Positions 1 to 9,953 of a stretch of 20,859 nt of DNA are shown in pieces (position 1 is the first letter of the stretch; every line of letters starts with the position of its first letter). Location of the stretch: assembly GCA_046730475.1 (NCBI GenBank), contig JBKPIY010000023.1:1-20859 (forward strand), given 5' to 3'. The translations under genes and the position numbers were made by a program. Under the pieces are notes generated by a model. The model was not told the origin of the DNA. It did no database searches and saw nothing but the letters and a program-made list of their open reading frames with translations. Origin of the DNA: JBKPIY01 sp046730475 (lineage in GTDB: Bacteria; Actinomycetota; Thermoleophilia; Solirubrobacterales; 70-9).

Positions 1-1
1 C

Positions 2-388
2 GCCCTCACCGACCTGGGGGCGGCGCTCCGCCGCGCCAACCACCGCGCCGAGGCCCGCGAGCCCCTGCGCCGCGCGCTCGACATCGCCCACCGCGGCGGC
101 GCGACCATCGCCGCTCACCGCGCCCATGAGGAGCTGGTCGCGGCCGGCGGGCGCCCGCGTCGCATGGCGGCGCGGGGGGTCGACGCCCTCACCCCCTCGG
201 AGCGACGCGTGTCCCGCCTCGCCGCAGAGGGGCTCTCGAACCCCGAGATCGCGGAGACCCTGTTCGTCAGCCGCAAGGCGGTCGAGATGCACCTCAGCAA
301 CGCCTACCGCAAGCTAGATATCCACTCCCGCGCGAACCTACCCCAAGCGCTCGAGCTCGTCGAGCCCGAGGCGACGCAGGACCCTTGA
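2..388 (+). CDS. LuxR-family regulator, C-terminal fragment with GerE helix-turn-helix
   Basis: This is the 3' end of a gene that begins before the window. The frame is open from base 2 to the TGA at 386-388. The first ~50 residues are Ala/Arg-rich helices of the kind that end the TPR-like region of large LAL-type (AAA+/TPR/LuxR) regulators. The last ~65 residues are a LuxR C-terminal DNA-binding domain: LTPSERRVSRLAAEGLSNPE, then IAETLFVSRKAVEMHLSNAY and RKL. The family binds DNA through this four-helix domain. The N-terminal sensory or ATPase part lies outside the window, so the signal cannot be given. An internal ATG at 164 would give only 74 residues, but the upstream frame reads as sensible protein, so truncation by the window edge is the better reading. 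The gene converges on the secreted-protein gene at 540. Confidence 0.88.
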   Translation, partial: ALTDLGAALRRANHRAEAREPLRRALDIAHRGGATIAAHRAHEELVAAGGRPRRMAARGVDALTPSERRVSRLAAEGLSNPEIAETLFVSRKAVEMHLSNAYRKLDIHSRANLPQALELVEPEATQDP

Positions 389-484
389 GCTGAAGCCGGA
401 CGGGACCTCTCGGTCCAAGCAGCAAGTAAGAATCGGTCGAGCAGGTCCGGACGATCTCATGCCGTCACGGAGGGCCTCACGAAA

Positions 485-514
485 CGAGAGAGGCGGCCGC
501 AGCCGCCTCTCTCG
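485..514. terminator. 13-bp-stem hairpin between convergent genes, likely terminator
   Basis: Bases 485-497 (CGAGAGAGGCGGC) are perfectly complementary to 502-514, with a 4-base loop CGCA. The hairpin lies between the LuxR stop (388) and the stop of the minus-strand secreted protein (540). The U-tract is weak on both sides: GTTTCG after it on the minus strand, TCTTTG a few bases after it on the plus strand. Position and stem length argue for a terminator serving one or both genes. The rest of 389-539 shows nothing recognisable. Confidence 0.7.
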
Positions 515-539
515 CTCGTCTTTGCTCCTCCCTCTACGG

Positions 540-2711
540 CTAGCTGTTCGGCCCAGGGTCGTTCGTGTACGTGACGGCGAAGTGCTCCGCGTCGCACGTG
601 CTCTGAACGCCCAGATGGGCAGTGTCGCCGGCGGCCGGGGTGTACACGACCTTCCACGAGTACGGCCCGGCGATCGAGCCGGCCGCGTCGTCGAAGCCCG
701 TCGTGATCGTGAGACCGCCCGCGCCGCTGCCGGCGTTGGATGTGCTCAGCGTTTCGGACGGGGCGCCGCCGGTGACGTTGACCGTCTCCGAGTACAGCGC
801 GGAGCCATCGCACGTGGCGTTGTCGTAGAGGCTGAACGCGACCGTGCCGCCCGCCCCGAGGTTGCCGATCTCGGCCGTCACCGTCGCGGTGTCGTTCGGG
901 ATCCAGCTCTGCTTGGTCTTGATCTGCGTCTTGATCTGCCGCACGACGACGTCCTCATTGCTGTCGTCGCACGCCGTGTTGTGGCTCGTGCCGTTCGTGT
1001 TCGGCGGGTCGCCGCTGTAGGTCGCGACCCAGTGGTACGTGCCGGGCGCGTCCGGCGTGAAGCTGACCGGCCCGTACGTGCCGTTGCCGGTCACGTTCAC
1101 CGTCTGCGGGTTGGTGCCCGTCCCCGTCGCCACGGTCGTGCAGTCGGCCTTGTACAGCGTGAACGTGATCGTGCCCTGAGCCGGGCCGCCGAGCGTCGTC
1201 GGGTTGATCGACCCGGCGTCTCCAGCGGGCCCGCCGGTGCCCGGCTGGTTGGCCGTGCCGCTCAACGTCGCGGTGTCCGTCACCGGCTGGCCGAAATCGA
1301 CCGGGCCGGCGCCGGCCTGGGTCGTAAGCGCCGGCTGCACCGGCGCCACCGTGAAGCACTCGCCCGAGCTGTGGTCGCTCTGGGGCGGCACGCCGATCGA
1401 CGAGTCGCCCGAGAAATCGGCGCGGAAGCAGTAGCGTCCGGCCGCCGTCACCGTTGCCGTCGGCGAGAAGTACGTGCCGGAGGTGGTGACGTTCTGCGAG
1501 CCGAGGTCGACGCCACCGGTGTCGCATGTCGCCGTGCTGTTCGCGGCGGTCGGGCCGCAGATGTGCCACGAAAGCGTCCCCGTGAACGAGGAGACGCCGG
1601 TGACCGTGAGCACGGTCTTGTCCTTGACGTCCACCCTGGCGTCCGCCGGCGCTGCCGGGATGGACGACCCGGGCGGCTGCGACGTGTCGGCCGCGTCGAC
1701 CGGAGTCGTCGTCACCGTCGACGTGCACTCGCCGATGAGGCCGCGCGCGAAGTCGAACAGCGTCGCCGTCAGCGACTGCGACGAGCGCGTGTCGCCGATG
1801 AAGACGTTGAAGCACTTGCCGCCCAGGTTGCTCTTGGTCAGGTTGAGGCCGCCCTCGTAGAACTCCGACGTCCGGAGGCTGTGGCCGACGCCGTCCTGCT
1901 TGTTCGCCGTCAGCCACGGCGTCGTGATCGTGCCGCCGCTGCCGTTGGACGGCCCGTTGACGGTCGCGCACACCACGTCCGCGTTTCCGCCCAGCTGCGT
2001 CTTGCAGTCACCGCCGCCCGCGACCGGGGTCGTGCCGAGCGAGCCGTTCGCGCCACCGTTCCAGCGGTAGACGGCGACGTTGCTGACCGAGCCGCCGTTG
2101 GTGAACGCGGACACGATCAGCAGGTCACCGTCACGATGGTCGCCCGTGAAGGGCAGGTGGCCGCTCGGCGCGCTGCAGCCGACGGCGTCCTGCAGGAACC
2201 AGAACGCGACGTTGCCGTCGCCGGCGTTCGAGTTGCGCTCGAGCCCGAAGTAAACGATCTGATCGCCGTTCGGAGCCGTGTACGCCGTGGCGTACGCGTT
2301 CATGATGTCGATCTTGCTGTTGACGTTGGCGTCGTGGTTGCACTCCCACCCGCTCGAGATCGGCAGCGTGTCCTTACTGCCGGTCGCGAACGTCGTGTCG
2401 TCGCTGGTCAGGAATGTCGTCCCGTTGTTGAGGAAGTCCTTCTGGAACTTCGCCGCGGAAAAGCCGGTTGGGAGCGGGCTCTGGTTGGTCCCGCTCGCGG
2501 TGAAGATGCTGTCCCAGTCGACGGTCTGGGTGTTGCCGCCGACGCTGGTGGTCGTGCTCGCGCTTACATCGCCGTCGAGCTGGAACGTCTGGTCGTGGAC
2601 CGCCAGGGCCTGGGAGACGATCAGACCCCCAAGCGCAGCGACCGCGGCCAGCAACACCAAGGCGCGCCGCCTGTGCCTTCCCCCGAATAGGCCGAGAATT
2701 CGATCTGACAT
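540..2711 (-). CDS. Secreted Ig-like repeat protein (hypothetical)
   Basis: A 723-residue exported protein of unknown function. Residues ~10-37 form a signal peptide: an Arg-rich GRHRRR stretch, a hydrophobic core (ALVLLAAVAALGGLIV) and a probable cleavage site after SQALA. Residues ~38-330 are a beta-rich, Gly/Asn/Ser/Thr-rich region with several Cys (for example WECNHD, GGDCKTQLGG, GGKCFNVFIGD). Residues ~350-720 hold about three Ig-like modules, seen from recurring phrases such as AGRYCFRADFSGD, APGTYHWVATYSGD and YSWKVVYTPAAGD, each followed by a Cys near a closing strand (GECFTV, TACDDS, STCDAEHFAV). No LPXTG motif or C-terminal membrane helix is visible, so it is probably released or held non-covalently. 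The ATG at 2711 has a GGAGG 6 bases upstream. The protein could be an adhesin or surface component, but nothing identifies a ligand. Confidence 0.85.
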   Translation of the reverse strand: MSDRILGLFGGRHRRRALVLLAAVAALGGLIVSQALAVHDQTFQLDGDVSASTTTSVGGNTQTVDWDSIFTASGTNQSPLPTGFSAAKFQKDFLNNGTTFLTSDDTTFATGSKDTLPISSGWECNHDANVNSKIDIMNAYATAYTAPNGDQIVYFGLERNSNAGDGNVAFWFLQDAVGCSAPSGHLPFTGDHRDGDLLIVSAFTNGGSVSNVAVYRWNGGANGSLGTTPVAGGGDCKTQLGGNADVVCATVNGPSNGSGGTITTPWLTANKQDGVGHSLRTSEFYEGGLNLTKSNLGGKCFNVFIGDTRSSQSLTATLFDFARGLIGECTSTVTTTPVDAADTSQPPGSSIPAAPADARVDVKDKTVLTVTGVSSFTGTLSWHICGPTAANSTATCDTGGVDLGSQNVTTSGTYFSPTATVTAAGRYCFRADFSGDSSIGVPPQSDHSSGECFTVAPVQPALTTQAGAGPVDFGQPVTDTATLSGTANQPGTGGPAGDAGSINPTTLGGPAQGTITFTLYKADCTTVATGTGTNPQTVNVTGNGTYGPVSFTPDAPGTYHWVATYSGDPPNTNGTSHNTACDDSNEDVVVRQIKTQIKTKQSWIPNDTATVTAEIGNLGAGGTVAFSLYDNATCDGSALYSETVNVTGGAPSETLSTSNAGSGAGGLTITTGFDDAAGSIAGPYSWKVVYTPAAGDTAHLGVQSTCDAEHFAVTYTNDPGPNS

Positions 2712-2969
2712 CTGAACCTCCGTGCGTCCTCACGAGGAGCGACGCCAGCGGCGTGCCCTCCCCTCTGCCAACAAGATCGACTCGGTCAATTCTCTGAGCG
2801 CCGGCCAGCGGCGGGCAATGGATCGTTGGATCTAAATAAGATTCAGACGCAGGGACTAGTCCTCAGTGAAACTGGTTACGACCCGGCGCGCGAACTGATC
2901 CAAATTGAGTAGAGGAGCTAGTCGACGCCACCGGGGCCCGAAGTTCGCGCAGGCCGGTGATGCGGGGAG
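2712..2969. other. Intergenic region upstream of the secreted-protein gene
   Basis: This 258-base gap between two minus-strand genes is the longest non-coding stretch in the window. Its middle (about 2820-2915) is noticeably richer in A+T than the flanks, as expected for a promoter region. It contains a 10-bp palindrome GGACTAGTCC (2853-2862), directly followed by a small inverted repeat CAGT-GAA-ACTG (2865-2875). On the minus strand a TTGACC hexamer occurs near 2784, but no convincing -10 partner follows at 16-18 bases. No small ORF or RNA gene was recognised. Confidence 0.4.
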
Positions 2970-4085
2970 TTACCCCACGGGCTCGGCGTGGATCGGCCCG
3001 CTCGTCTCCCGCAGACTCCGGCCACTGCGGCCGGTGCGCACGTTGATCGCCTCCGCCAGGATCGAGAGCACGGTCTCGGCGGGGGTCCTGGCACCGATAT
3101 CGAGTCCGCAGGGAGCGTGGATCCGCGCGATCGCGTCCTCGCCGAGCCCCTTGGCGCGCAGGCGCTCCACCCGCCGCGCGTGCGTCCGCCGGCTGCCCAG
3201 GGCTCCGACGTAGCCGGCACCGCTCTCGAGCGCCGAGATCAGGGCCGGCTCGTCGAACTTCGGGTCGTGGGTGAAGACGAGCACCACGTCTCGAGGGCCC
3301 AGCGTCCGGCCGGCCATGAACCGATCGGGCCAGTCCACCGCCACCTCGGCGGCCTGCGAGAACCGGGAGCTCGCGACGAAGGGCGCGCGGGCGTCGCAGA
3401 TCGTCACCCGGAAGCCGATCTCGCCGGCCACCTTCGCCATCTCGGCGGAGAAATCGATCGCGCCGAAGATGATCATCTCGGGGGGAGTGGAGAACGCCTG
3501 GATGTAGACGGCGATCTCGGATCCCATCACCTCTCCCCCGGCGCCGTAGCGGCGGAGTCGCGACAACCCCTCATCCAGAAATCCCCGCGCCTCTCGCCCC
3601 ACCGAGTGATCGAGCAGCTCGGTGACGCCGAGGCTGCCCACCACGCCGTCCTCGAGGACGGTCATCTTCGCCCCGGCCCGGTCGCCGCCGAGCAGGGTCG
3701 CCACCGCAACCGGGGTGCCCTCCGCGATCGCCGCCGCCGCCCGCTCGAGCGGCTCGCGGGCGTCCTCGGCGGGCTCGTGCACGAACACCCGGACCGTCCC
3801 CCCGCACATCAGCCCGACGTCCGCCGCCTCCTCGTCGGAGACGCCGTAGGTGACGACCCGTGGGGGGGCGCCGCGGAGGGTTCGCTGGGCCTCCTCGAAC
3901 AGCGCCGCCTCGACGCAGCCGCCGGTGACGGAGCCCTCGATCCGGCCCCGGTCGTCGACCAGCATCTGGGCGCCGGGGTCGAGGGGCGCCGAGCCGATCC
4001 GCTCGACCAGCGTCGCGACGACGACCCTGCGACCGGCGCGTAGCCACTCGCTCGCGGTCCTCTCGGCCGGCGGGAGCGCGCTCAC
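2970..4085 (-). CDS. XdhC/CoxI-family molybdoenzyme maturation factor
   Basis: A 371-residue protein of full family length. The N-terminal XdhC/CoxI domain has GGCVE at residues 55-59 and the Cys motif GLMCGG (Cys94). The C-terminal Rossmann-like XdhC domain ends with GYVGALGSRRTHARRVERL and a conserved tail containing GLDIGARTPAETVLSILAEA. Known members bind the Mo cofactor and help its sulfuration and insertion into xanthine-dehydrogenase-family enzymes, so here it most likely serves the adjacent CO dehydrogenase in the cytoplasm. It starts with a GTG at 4085 that overlaps the TGA of the upstream LysR gene (GTGA), so the two are translationally coupled. It differs from the XdhC protein inside the cox operon, which lacks GGCVE and carries a YHS domain. 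A CoxI-type role is possible; another Mo hydroxylase elsewhere could also be a client. Confidence 0.92.
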   Translation of the reverse strand: MSALPPAERTASEWLRAGRRVVVATLVERIGSAPLDPGAQMLVDDRGRIEGSVTGGCVEAALFEEAQRTLRGAPPRVVTYGVSDEEAADVGLMCGGTVRVFVHEPAEDAREPLERAAAAIAEGTPVAVATLLGGDRAGAKMTVLEDGVVGSLGVTELLDHSVGREARGFLDEGLSRLRRYGAGGEVMGSEIAVYIQAFSTPPEMIIFGAIDFSAEMAKVAGEIGFRVTICDARAPFVASSRFSQAAEVAVDWPDRFMAGRTLGPRDVVLVFTHDPKFDEPALISALESGAGYVGALGSRRTHARRVERLRAKGLGEDAIARIHAPCGLDIGARTPAETVLSILAEAINVRTGRSGRSLRETSGPIHAEPVG

Positions 4086-5170
4086 CCCTCAGCCGTCCGA
4101 AGCCCGGCGCCGGCCAGTTCGGCGTTCGCCGGCGCGGCGTGCACGGGGCGGCGGGCCGCCGCGGCGGCCGGGCCTCCGACGCTGTCGGCCTCGTCGGCGA
4201 CCGACCGCCACCGGGTGACGTGAATCGGGGGACGGAAGCGCGCGGCGGGCACCCAGCTACGGGCGCCGAACATCGCCTGCATCCCCTCCGGTGTGGTCGC
4301 GAAGCGCTGGAGCGCGAGCGCCGCGGGGAAGCAGCGATCGGGTGGGAGCGTGCTCGCGTGCCAGAGGTCGATCGGCGGCGGCTCTCGCACGTCGAGCACT
4401 ACCAGCGTTCGCGCTCGGATCTGCCCCCGAACTGCGTGGCCGACCGCGAGCATGATCCCCTCGCCCCCGGCGGCGGCGGCCAGGGCGGCGCTCTCGCTGG
4501 CGTAGGCTCGGACGGCGTCGGCCGAGGCCAGGGCGAGGCGCTCGAGATAGCGACCCGGCGCGGTCGCCGTGTCGATCCCCGTGGGCCCGACGAGCCAGCG
4601 CTCGCCCGACAGAGTGGAGGCCGGAATCCCCCGGCGCCGCGCGAGCGGGTGCCCGGGCGCGGCGACGATCGCCACCCGGCAGCGCAGGCACGGGACCGAC
4701 CGGATCGAGGACAGGGCCGCCTGGCCGGGACGTGGCCCGAGCGCGATATCGGCCCGTCGCTGGTCGAGGATCTCGGCGAAGTCGGCGCCGGGTTCCTCCT
4801 CGAGGGTGACCTCGAGGTTCGACGTCCGGGCCGCGAACGCGTTGATCAGCGCCTCGCCCCCGTGCTCGGCGACCGCGCTCGTGGCTACCACTCGGAGCAC
4901 CCCGACCTCGTCGCTCGATCCGCCGATTGTCCGCTGCGCCTGATCGGCGAGCCCCAGGATCTCGCCGGCGATCACCGCCAGGCGGCGACCGCCGGAGGTG
5001 AGGGCGATTCCCTGCCCGCTGCGGAAGTAGAGCCGGTCACCGACCTCCCGACGGAGCGCCGCGACCGCGAGCGAGATCGCAGGCTCGCTGACCCCGAGGG
5101 CCCGGGCGGCGCCCTTGACCGATCCCAGCCGCGCGACGGTGACGAAGGACTGAAGCTGAGAGAGGGTCAG
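4082..5170 (-). CDS. LysR-family regulator, divergent to the cox operon, apparent CTG start
   Basis: Read from a CTG at 5170 the product is 362 residues. Residues 1-60 are a typical LysR winged HTH: LTLSQLQSFVTVARLGS, then GAARALGVSEPAISLAVAAL and LYFRSGQGIALTSGGRRLA. The substrate-binding domain follows (about 90-300). An in-frame TAA lies five codons before the CTG. No ATG, GTG or TTG occurs between that stop and the HTH; the first ordinary start is the GTG at 4975 (residue 66), which would remove the DNA-binding domain. AAGGAAG (5184-5178) sits 7 bases before the CTG, so CTG initiation is the best reading; ACG two codons earlier is an alternative. The last ~40 residues after PPIHVTRW are an Ala-rich tail that runs into the XdhC start. 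Position and orientation suggest it controls the cox operon and itself. Confidence 0.87.
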   Translation of the reverse strand: MTLSQLQSFVTVARLGSVKGAARALGVSEPAISLAVAALRREVGDRLYFRSGQGIALTSGGRRLAVIAGEILGLADQAQRTIGGSSDEVGVLRVVATSAVAEHGGEALINAFAARTSNLEVTLEEEPGADFAEILDQRRADIALGPRPGQAALSSIRSVPCLRCRVAIVAAPGHPLARRRGIPASTLSGERWLVGPTGIDTATAPGRYLERLALASADAVRAYASESAALAAAAGGEGIMLAVGHAVRGQIRARTLVVLDVREPPPIDLWHASTLPPDRCFPAALALQRFATTPEGMQAMFGARSWVPAARFRPPIHVTRWRSVADEADSVGGPAAAAARRPVHAAPANAELAGAGLRTAEG

Positions 5171-5183
5171 CGGCGTACTTCCT

Positions 5184-5196
5184 TAGTGATCGCTTA
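5184..5196. promoter_or_regulatory. Putative LysR-type operator (T-N11-A) in the lysR-coxM gap
   Basis: T5184-N11-A5196 fits the LysR-family box. Its core AGTGATCGCT (5185-5194) is an imperfect palindrome, matching its reverse complement at 8 of 10 bases. It overlaps the Shine-Dalgarno of the lysR gene and lies 7 bases upstream of a TTGACA on the cox side. This placement suits both autoregulation and activation of coxM. The family motif is loose, so it is a candidate only. Confidence 0.45.
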
Positions 5197-5203
5197 ATGC
5201 GCC

Positions 5204-5209
5204 TTGACA
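5204..5209 (+). promoter_or_regulatory. Candidate -35 element (TTGACA) of the cox operon
   Basis: This is a consensus -35 hexamer upstream of coxM. At the usual 17-base spacing the -10 position (5227-5232, GAAGCT) is poor, which is typical of promoters needing an activator such as LysR. On the opposite strand TGATATGG (5220-5213) could be part of the lysR -10. No start site is known, so assignment is tentative. Confidence 0.4.
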
Positions 5210-5224
5210 CGACCATATCAGCGC

Positions 5225-5236
5225 GGGAAGCTTCCC
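5225..5236. repeat. Perfect 12-bp palindrome GGGAAGCTTCCC in the cox leader
   Basis: Bases 5225-5236 read identically on both strands and fall where the -10 region would be relative to the TTGACA at 5204. A second dyad, CGGGCG (5258-5263) with CGCCCG (5270-5275) around a 6-base loop, follows in the probable 5' leader just before the coxM ribosome site. Either could be an operator or RNA structure. No protein can be named for them. Confidence 0.45.
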
Positions 5237-5294
5237 CCACGGAGCACCACCATCCATCGGGCGACGTGGCGCCCGGGGGGAAAGGAGAGCAGGC

Positions 5295-6170
5295 GTGCAA
5301 GTTCCCGCATCGTTCGAGTATGAGCGTGCCACGAGCGTCGACCATGCCCTGGAGCTTCTCCAGCGGCTGGGACCCGAGGCCCGCATCCTGGCCGGTGGAC
5401 ACTCCTTGCTGCCGATGATGAAGCTTCGCCTGGCCGCGCCCGAGTACCTGATCGACATCGACGACCTCGCCGGTGAACTCGGGTACATCGACGAGGCCGA
5501 CGGCGAGGTGCGGATCGGGGCGATGACGCGCCATCGTGAGATCCTCGAATCCGATCTCCTGGCGGCGCGCCTGCCGATCTTCCGCGACGCCGAGCAGGTG
5601 ATCGCGGACCCGGTCGTACGCAACCGCGGCACGATCGGCGGTGCTCTCTGCCAGGCCGACCCCGCCGAGGACCTCTCGGCTGTCTGCGCCGCCGTCGGCG
5701 CCGAGGCGGTCGTTCGGGGCCCCGACGGTGAGCGCACTCTGACGATGGATGAATTCCATCGCGGTCCCTACGAGACCGCCCTCGACCCCGCGGAGATCCT
5801 GATCGAGATCCGGGTCCCGCTCGAGGACGGCGCCGGCAGCGCCTACGAGAAGGTCGAGCGCCGGGTCGGCGATTGGGCGGTCGCCGCCGCGGGCGCCGCC
5901 CTCTCGCTCGATGGCGACACGATCGCCAGGGCGGGGATCTCCCTGACGGCGGTCGGCGGAGGGGTTAGGTCGGTCCGGGCCGAGCGGGAGCTGACCGGCC
6001 GGAGCCCCTCCGACGAGGTCTTCTCTACGGCCGCGGGATTCGCGGCGGAGGACTGCTCCCCGGCTGCGGATCAGCGTGGATCGGTCGAGTACAAGCGGCA
6101 TCTGGCCGGCGAGCTCACCCTGCGGGCACTGCGGCGCGCCGCCGCCCGCGCACTCGAGGAGGAGAGCTGA
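5295..6170 (+). CDS. coxM: Aerobic CO dehydrogenase medium (FAD) subunit
   Basis: A 291-residue FAD-binding subunit of the Mo-Cu carbon monoxide dehydrogenase. It passes electrons from the 2Fe-2S subunit to FAD and then to the quinone pool. The two FAD-binding signatures of the family are present: AGGHS (33-37) and TIGGAL (from 113, in NRGTIGGALCQADPAED). The C-terminal CO-dehydrogenase flavoprotein domain follows (about 180-285). Length is normal. It starts with GTG at 5295 preceded by AAAGGAGAG (5281-5289). It is first in the operon, in the M-S-L order typical of form I CODH. Its TGA shares one base with the coxS ATG. Confidence 0.95.
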   Translation: MQVPASFEYERATSVDHALELLQRLGPEARILAGGHSLLPMMKLRLAAPEYLIDIDDLAGELGYIDEADGEVRIGAMTRHREILESDLLAARLPIFRDAEQVIADPVVRNRGTIGGALCQADPAEDLSAVCAAVGAEAVVRGPDGERTLTMDEFHRGPYETALDPAEILIEIRVPLEDGAGSAYEKVERRVGDWAVAAAGAALSLDGDTIARAGISLTAVGGGVRSVRAERELTGRSPSDEVFSTAAGFAAEDCSPAADQRGSVEYKRHLAGELTLRALRRAAARALEEES

Positions 6171-6646
6171 TGCAGGTGACGATGAGCGTCAACGGCGAGG
6201 AGGTCACGCGCGAGGTCGAGCCGCGGATGCTGCTCGTGCATTTCATCCGGGACGAGCTCGGGCTGACCGGCACTCACTGGGGCTGCGATACGTCCAACTG
6301 CGGGACCTGCGTCCTGCTGCTGGACGGCGAGCCCGTCAAGTCGTGCACGGTGCTGGCCGCGAGCGCGAGCGGCCATCAGGTTCGCACCGTCGAGGGCCTC
6401 GAGCACGACGGCGAGCTGGACCCGGTCCAGCAGGGCTTCATGGAGGAGCACGGCCTCCAATGCGGCTTCTGCACGCCTGGGATGATGCTGACCGCGCGGG
6501 CGCTGCTGGACCGGAATCCAGACCCCTCGGAGGAGGAGATCCGCGAGGCGATCTCCGGTCAGATCTGTCGTTGCACCGGCTACGCGACGATCGTGCGCGC
6601 GATCCGCTGGGCAGCCGAGCATTCGAACCAGGAGGTTGCGAGCTAG
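6170..6646 (+). CDS. coxS: Aerobic CO dehydrogenase small (2Fe-2S) subunit
   Basis: A 158-residue iron-sulfur subunit with two 2Fe-2S clusters, linking the Mo site of CoxL to the FAD of CoxM. The N-terminal plant-ferredoxin-type cluster ligands are Cys39, Cys44, Cys47 and Cys59 (GCDTSNCGTC and KSC). The C-terminal four-helix domain carries Cys98, Cys101, Cys133 and Cys135 (QCGFC and ICRCTGY). All eight expected cysteines are present. AGGAGGAGAG (6157-6166) lies just before the ATG at 6170, which overlaps the coxM stop (TGATG). The assignment within the xanthine-dehydrogenase-like small-subunit family rests on its coxM and coxL partners. Confidence 0.96.
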   Translation: MQVTMSVNGEEVTREVEPRMLLVHFIRDELGLTGTHWGCDTSNCGTCVLLLDGEPVKSCTVLAASASGHQVRTVEGLEHDGELDPVQQGFMEEHGLQCGFCTPGMMLTARALLDRNPDPSEEEIREAISGQICRCTGYATIVRAIRWAAEHSNQEVAS

Positions 6647-6648
6647 CC

Positions 6649-9008
<2,360 letters not shown>

Positions 9009-9012
<4 letters not shown>

Positions 9013-9953
9013 TCGCCGGCGAGCTCGCCAGGCGGGCCGAGGAGCTTCGCTCCGAGCGGGCATCGTTCGTCGTCGCAACCGTGGTGCGGGCCCAGCGGCC
9101 GACCAGCGTCCGCCCGGGCGACACCGCGATCGTTCTCGCCGACGGCACGATCGAGGGATTCGTCGGCGGGGTCTGCGCCGAGGCCTCGGTTCGCCTGCAG
9201 GCGCTGCGAGCCCTGGAGACCGGTGAGGCAGTCCTCCTGCGGATCCTGCCCCCGAACGGCGAGCCCGAGGGCGGCACCGCGATCGACGAGGGCAGGGTCA
9301 CGGTGCAGAATCCGTGCCTGAGCGGCGGAGCGCTCGAGATCTTCCTCGAGCCAAGGCAGCCGCCTCCGCGGCTCATCGTCGTCGGCGACACGCCGATCGG
9401 GCATGCGCTCGCCGAGCTCGGCGGGCGCTTGGACTACGAGGTCGTTCAGGGGGCATCCGCGGGCTGGGAGCCGACCGCGGACGATCTGGCCGTCGTCGTC
9501 GCCTCCCACGGGCGCGACGAGGAGCGCCCGCTGGCGAGCTCGCTTCGGGCGGGCGTCCCGTACGTGGGGCTCGTCGCCAGCAGTGTCCGGGGTGAGGCGG
9601 TGAGAGCCGCCCTGGACGTGCCCGACGCTCTGCGCGAGCAGTTGCGGACCCCGGCCGGATTGAAGCTCGGCGCTCGCACGCCGGCGGAGATCGCCCTCGC
9701 GATCCTCGCCGAGATCGTCGCCTCGCGAGGGGAGAGCGCCGGTCGCCGGGGGGAGCGGCCGGTCGGCGCGCGACCGGAGGCTCCCGGCGATTCCAGCCCG
9801 AAGGTGACGGTCGACCCGGTGTGCGGCATGGAGGTTGCGATCAGCGATGCCTCGGTGCATCTCGACTTCGGCAGCCAGCGGTTCTACTTCTGCAGCGAGG
9901 GCTGCCGGGACGTGTTCGCCGCCGACGCCGCTCGCTATGCCGAGGCCAGCTGA
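9009..9953 (+). CDS. XdhC/CoxF-like maturation factor fused to a C-terminal YHS domain
   Basis: A 314-residue protein in two parts. Residues 1-245 are an XdhC/CoxI-family protein: an N-terminal domain with FVGGVCAEASVRL and QNPCLSGGALEIFLEP, then a short Rossmann-like domain ending in GLKLGARTPAEIALAILAE. Residues ~265-305 form a YHS-type domain: DPVCGMEV, then RFYFCSEGCRDVF, with Cys272, Cys295 and Cys299. XdhC proteins assist Mo-cofactor sulfuration and insertion. YHS domains occur in copper and other metal handling proteins. The combination within a CODH operon suggests a role in assembling the Mo-Cu-S site, possibly Cu delivery; that last step is inference. Compared with the XdhC at 2970-4085 it lacks the GGCVE form of the motif. 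The ATG overlaps the coxL stop by 4 bases, so expression is coupled. Confidence 0.9.

Noticed and set aside
459..2690. 743-residue open frame on the plus strand opposite the secreted protein
   Set aside because: It is Arg/Val/Ala-rich with no domain, and the minus-strand frame has a signal peptide, Ig-like repeats and a Shine-Dalgarno. It is a high-GC antisense shadow.
4082..4975. Idea that the LysR gene is a truncated pseudogene
   Set aside because: The full HTH is in frame upstream with a Shine-Dalgarno placed for a CTG start, so an intact gene with a rare start is more likely.
6076..6648. Upstream extension of the coxL frame to 6076
   Set aside because: This part is an off-frame reading of coxM and coxS; the ATG at 6649 gives the normal CoxL N-terminus.
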